DNA from: Pseudoxanthomonas sp.
Lineage (GTDB): Bacteria; Pseudomonadota; Gammaproteobacteria; Xanthomonadales; Xanthomonadaceae
DNA: 64,000 bases
Direction: 5' to 3'
NCBI RefSeq assembly: GCF_035999195.1
Contig: NZ_DASYGY010000009.1
Coordinates: forward strand, 1,674,001-1,738,000
The position numbers and the translations under genes were made by a program. Every line of letters starts with the position of its first letter. The first letter of the stretch is position 1. Positions 62,686 to 64,000 of this stretch are shown in pieces. The notes under the pieces are model-generated. The model worked only from the letters and a program-made list of their open reading frames with translations, did not search any database and was not told the DNA's origin.

Positions 62686-63684
62686 TCAGTTCGCGCCGGC
62701 GTGGCGCTCGCCCGCCCGCTCGAACCAGTCCAGGATTTCGGTGCGGGCGTTGCGCCAGTTCCGCTGCAGGCCATGGTCGTCGCCGGGATAGACCAGCAGC
62801 TTGTGCGGACGTTCGAGCTGTTGCAGCCGGGCCGCCATCCTGCGCGACTCCTCCACGCTGACGCGATCGTCGGCCTCGCCGTGCAGCAGCAGCACCGGCA
62901 TGCCGGCGGGCAGCTGCTCCGCCCAGTGAAGCGCGGAGCGCGCGCGCAGCGCGGCGTGCCTGTCGCTGTCGTAGCCGGGAATGCGGGTGCGATACATGCG
63001 CTCCATCTCGGGCCGCCACGCCAGGCCCGCCAGCAGGTCCGACGCGCCCCCGATCGTGGCGATGGCGGTGATGTCGTCGCGTCGACGTGCGACCAGATAG
63101 CTCATCATGGCGCCGCGGCTCTGGCCGAGCAGGAAGATGCGGCTGCCGTCCACCTCCGGCATCGCCAGCGACAGGTCGATCAGCCGCATGATGTCGTCGA
63201 CATCCCCGCCGCCGAATTCGTCCGCGTCGCGATACTGGCTGGCCACCACCATGAAGCCTGCCTTGGCCAGGGGCAGCAGCTTCAGGAACACCTGCAGCGA
63301 ATCGAGCTTGCCGTACGCGCCATTGCCGCCGCGGTTGTAGACCAGCAGCGGCAGCGTGCCCTGCGTCGTCCACGACCGGGGCCTGACGACGTAGCCGGAT
63401 ACGGTGTGCCCGCCGCTCTCATACGACACGATGCGGCAATCGAATGCGGAACGTGCGAAGGCGAAGGTATCGGGAGGCACCAGCGCCTGTAGCCGCGGCA
63501 TCGAGCGCGCCGGATCATCGAGACGCTGCGCGACCGAATCCAGCCAGCTCCGGTAGTCCGGGGTGGCGTCGAAACAGTCGGTCTCGGAGAGGAAGTCGGC
63601 CGGTCCTGCGGCGGGACTGGCCGCGATGGCGGGCAACGCAAAGGCCAATGTCGCCGCGACCGCGGCAATCAGGGTACGAAACAT
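62686..63684 (-). CDS. Exported alpha/beta hydrolase, prolyl oligopeptidase-like (S9 family)
   Basis: A 332-residue protein with a signal peptide (to about AIAA-SPAA, residue 22). An N-terminal region of about 90 residues precedes a hydrolase domain: RGGNGAYGKL (oxyanion), the nucleophile in LLGQSRGAMMS, the acid in HGEADDRVSVEE, and the His in PGDDHGLQRNW. Much shorter than true prolyl oligopeptidases because the propeller is missing. An esterase or dipeptidyl-peptidase role is unresolved. Convergent with the epoxide hydrolase-like gene. Confidence 0.85.
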   Translation of the reverse strand: MFRTLIAAVAATLAFALPAIAASPAAGPADFLSETDCFDATPDYRSWLDSVAQRLDDPARSMPRLQALVPPDTFAFARSAFDCRIVSYESGGHTVSGYVVRPRSWTTQGTLPLLVYNRGGNGAYGKLDSLQVFLKLLPLAKAGFMVVASQYRDADEFGGGDVDDIMRLIDLSLAMPEVDGSRIFLLGQSRGAMMSYLVARRRDDITAIATIGGASDLLAGLAWRPEMERMYRTRIPGYDSDRHAALRARSALHWAEQLPAGMPVLLLHGEADDRVSVEESRRMAARLQQLERPHKLLVYPGDDHGLQRNWRNARTEILDWFERAGERHAGAN

Positions 63685-63742
63685 GGAGGGGTTCCCTTTG
63701 GGAGAGAAGAGTGGCGATGGAGACGGCGCGCGCCGTCCCGCA

Positions 63743-63964
63743 TCAGTCGTCGGCGGTCAGTGAGGGATCGTGGACCAGCAGTTCGCCGGGCTGGCAGTCC
63801 AGTGCGGCGCAGATGGCGTCCAGGGTCGAGAACCGGATCGCCTTGGCCTTGCCGGTCTTCAGGATCGACAGGTTCGCCAGCGTGATGTCGACGCGCGCGG
63901 CCAGCTCGGTGAGCGTCATCCGGCGTGCGTGCAGCAGTTCGTCCAGGCGCACGACGATGGCCAT
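63743..63964 (-). CDS. Small XRE-family HTH protein (YozG-like)
   Basis: A 73-residue Cro/C1-type protein: MAIVVRLDELLHARRMTLTELAARVDITLANLSILKTGKAKAIRF and STLDAICAALDCQPGELL in order. Only the DNA-binding domain is present. These small regulators are commonly encoded just after a DUF2975 membrane protein gene, and the frame ending at 63966 just upstream is consistent with that. It starts 1 bp after the stop of that gene. Confidence 0.87.
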   Translation of the reverse strand: MAIVVRLDELLHARRMTLTELAARVDITLANLSILKTGKAKAIRFSTLDAICAALDCQPGELLVHDPSLTADD

Positions 63965-63965
63965 G

Positions 63966-64000
63966 TCAGACCGTCCCTTCCAGGTCCGTGCGCATGCGCG
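63966..64000 (-). CDS. C-terminal end of an unidentified gene (possibly DUF2975), partial
   Basis: Only the last 11 codons are in the window; they read RMRTDLEGTV then TGA, with the stop one base before the XRE start. DUF2975 proteins paired with YozG-like regulators often end in a similar charged tail, so that identity is inferred from position rather than from sequence. Confidence 0.35.
   Translation of the reverse strand, partial: RMRTDLEGTV

Overview
The window is high-GC gammaproteobacterial DNA that reads most naturally as a member of the Xanthomonadaceae/Lysobacteraceae, close to Pseudoxanthomonas, Xanthomonas or Stenotrophomonas. This rests on three observations: lptM-dapF and algR-hemC neighbourhoods, several TonB-dependent receptors (TBDTs) in carbohydrate or peptide loci, and short REP-like palindromes (GTAGGAGCGACGTCAGTCGC) of the type seen in these genera. 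The species is inferred. No rRNA, tRNA, IS element, prophage or CRISPR array was seen.

Layout. 1-6.2 kb: dapF (partial), lptM, a DUF454 membrane protein, and two secreted S9 peptidases (oligopeptidase B-like, prolyl oligopeptidase-like) separated by GC-rich hairpins. 6.3-16.2 kb: lipocalin lipoprotein, WYL regulator, DUF481 outer-membrane protein, hemC, AlgR-type regulator, carboxylesterase, a lipoprotein with a TonB C-terminal domain, a PAS-GAF-GGDEF-EAL phosphodiesterase and a class II-like sirtuin. 16.3-26.5 kb: a carbohydrate locus with TBDT, SapC, cupin and a tryptophan-halogenase-like flavoprotein on the minus strand, a LacI regulator, and a divergent GH30 glycosidase plus polysaccharide deacetylase. 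Matching LacI-type palindromes stand before the TBDT and before the GH30 gene. 26.6-28.7 kb: a YncD/PqqU-like TBDT.

28.8-42.1 kb is the most coherent accessory system: two minus-strand operons (TBDT, DgcN/DUF1611, YkvI-like transporter, serine hydrolase; and serine hydrolase, dipeptide epimerase fused to DUF819, D-aminoacylase), each preceded by an almost identical promoter-plus-inverted-repeat element of about 40 bp, and a divergent XRE-cupin regulator beside the second copy. I read it as a regulon for uptake and catabolism of D-amino-acid-containing (murein-like) peptides and D-glutamate.

42.1-50.9 kb: a minus-strand series of envelope proteins (OmpA-like, three lipoproteins, DUF4282, thioredoxin-fold protein, Thr-rich membrane protein) divergent from a large winged-helix/Ser-Thr kinase/TM/TPR protein; this is the best candidate for an undescribed signalling system. 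51-60.7 kb: LysR, five short-chain dehydrogenases (SDRs), a DUF1097 protein and two paralogous NTP/NDP-exchange-type transporters, with signs of SDR-transporter duplication. 60.8-64 kb: a CGNR zinc-finger regulator divergent from an exported epoxide-hydrolase-like enzyme with four TAACCT half-sites between them, a secreted S9-like hydrolase, a small XRE regulator and the end of a further gene.
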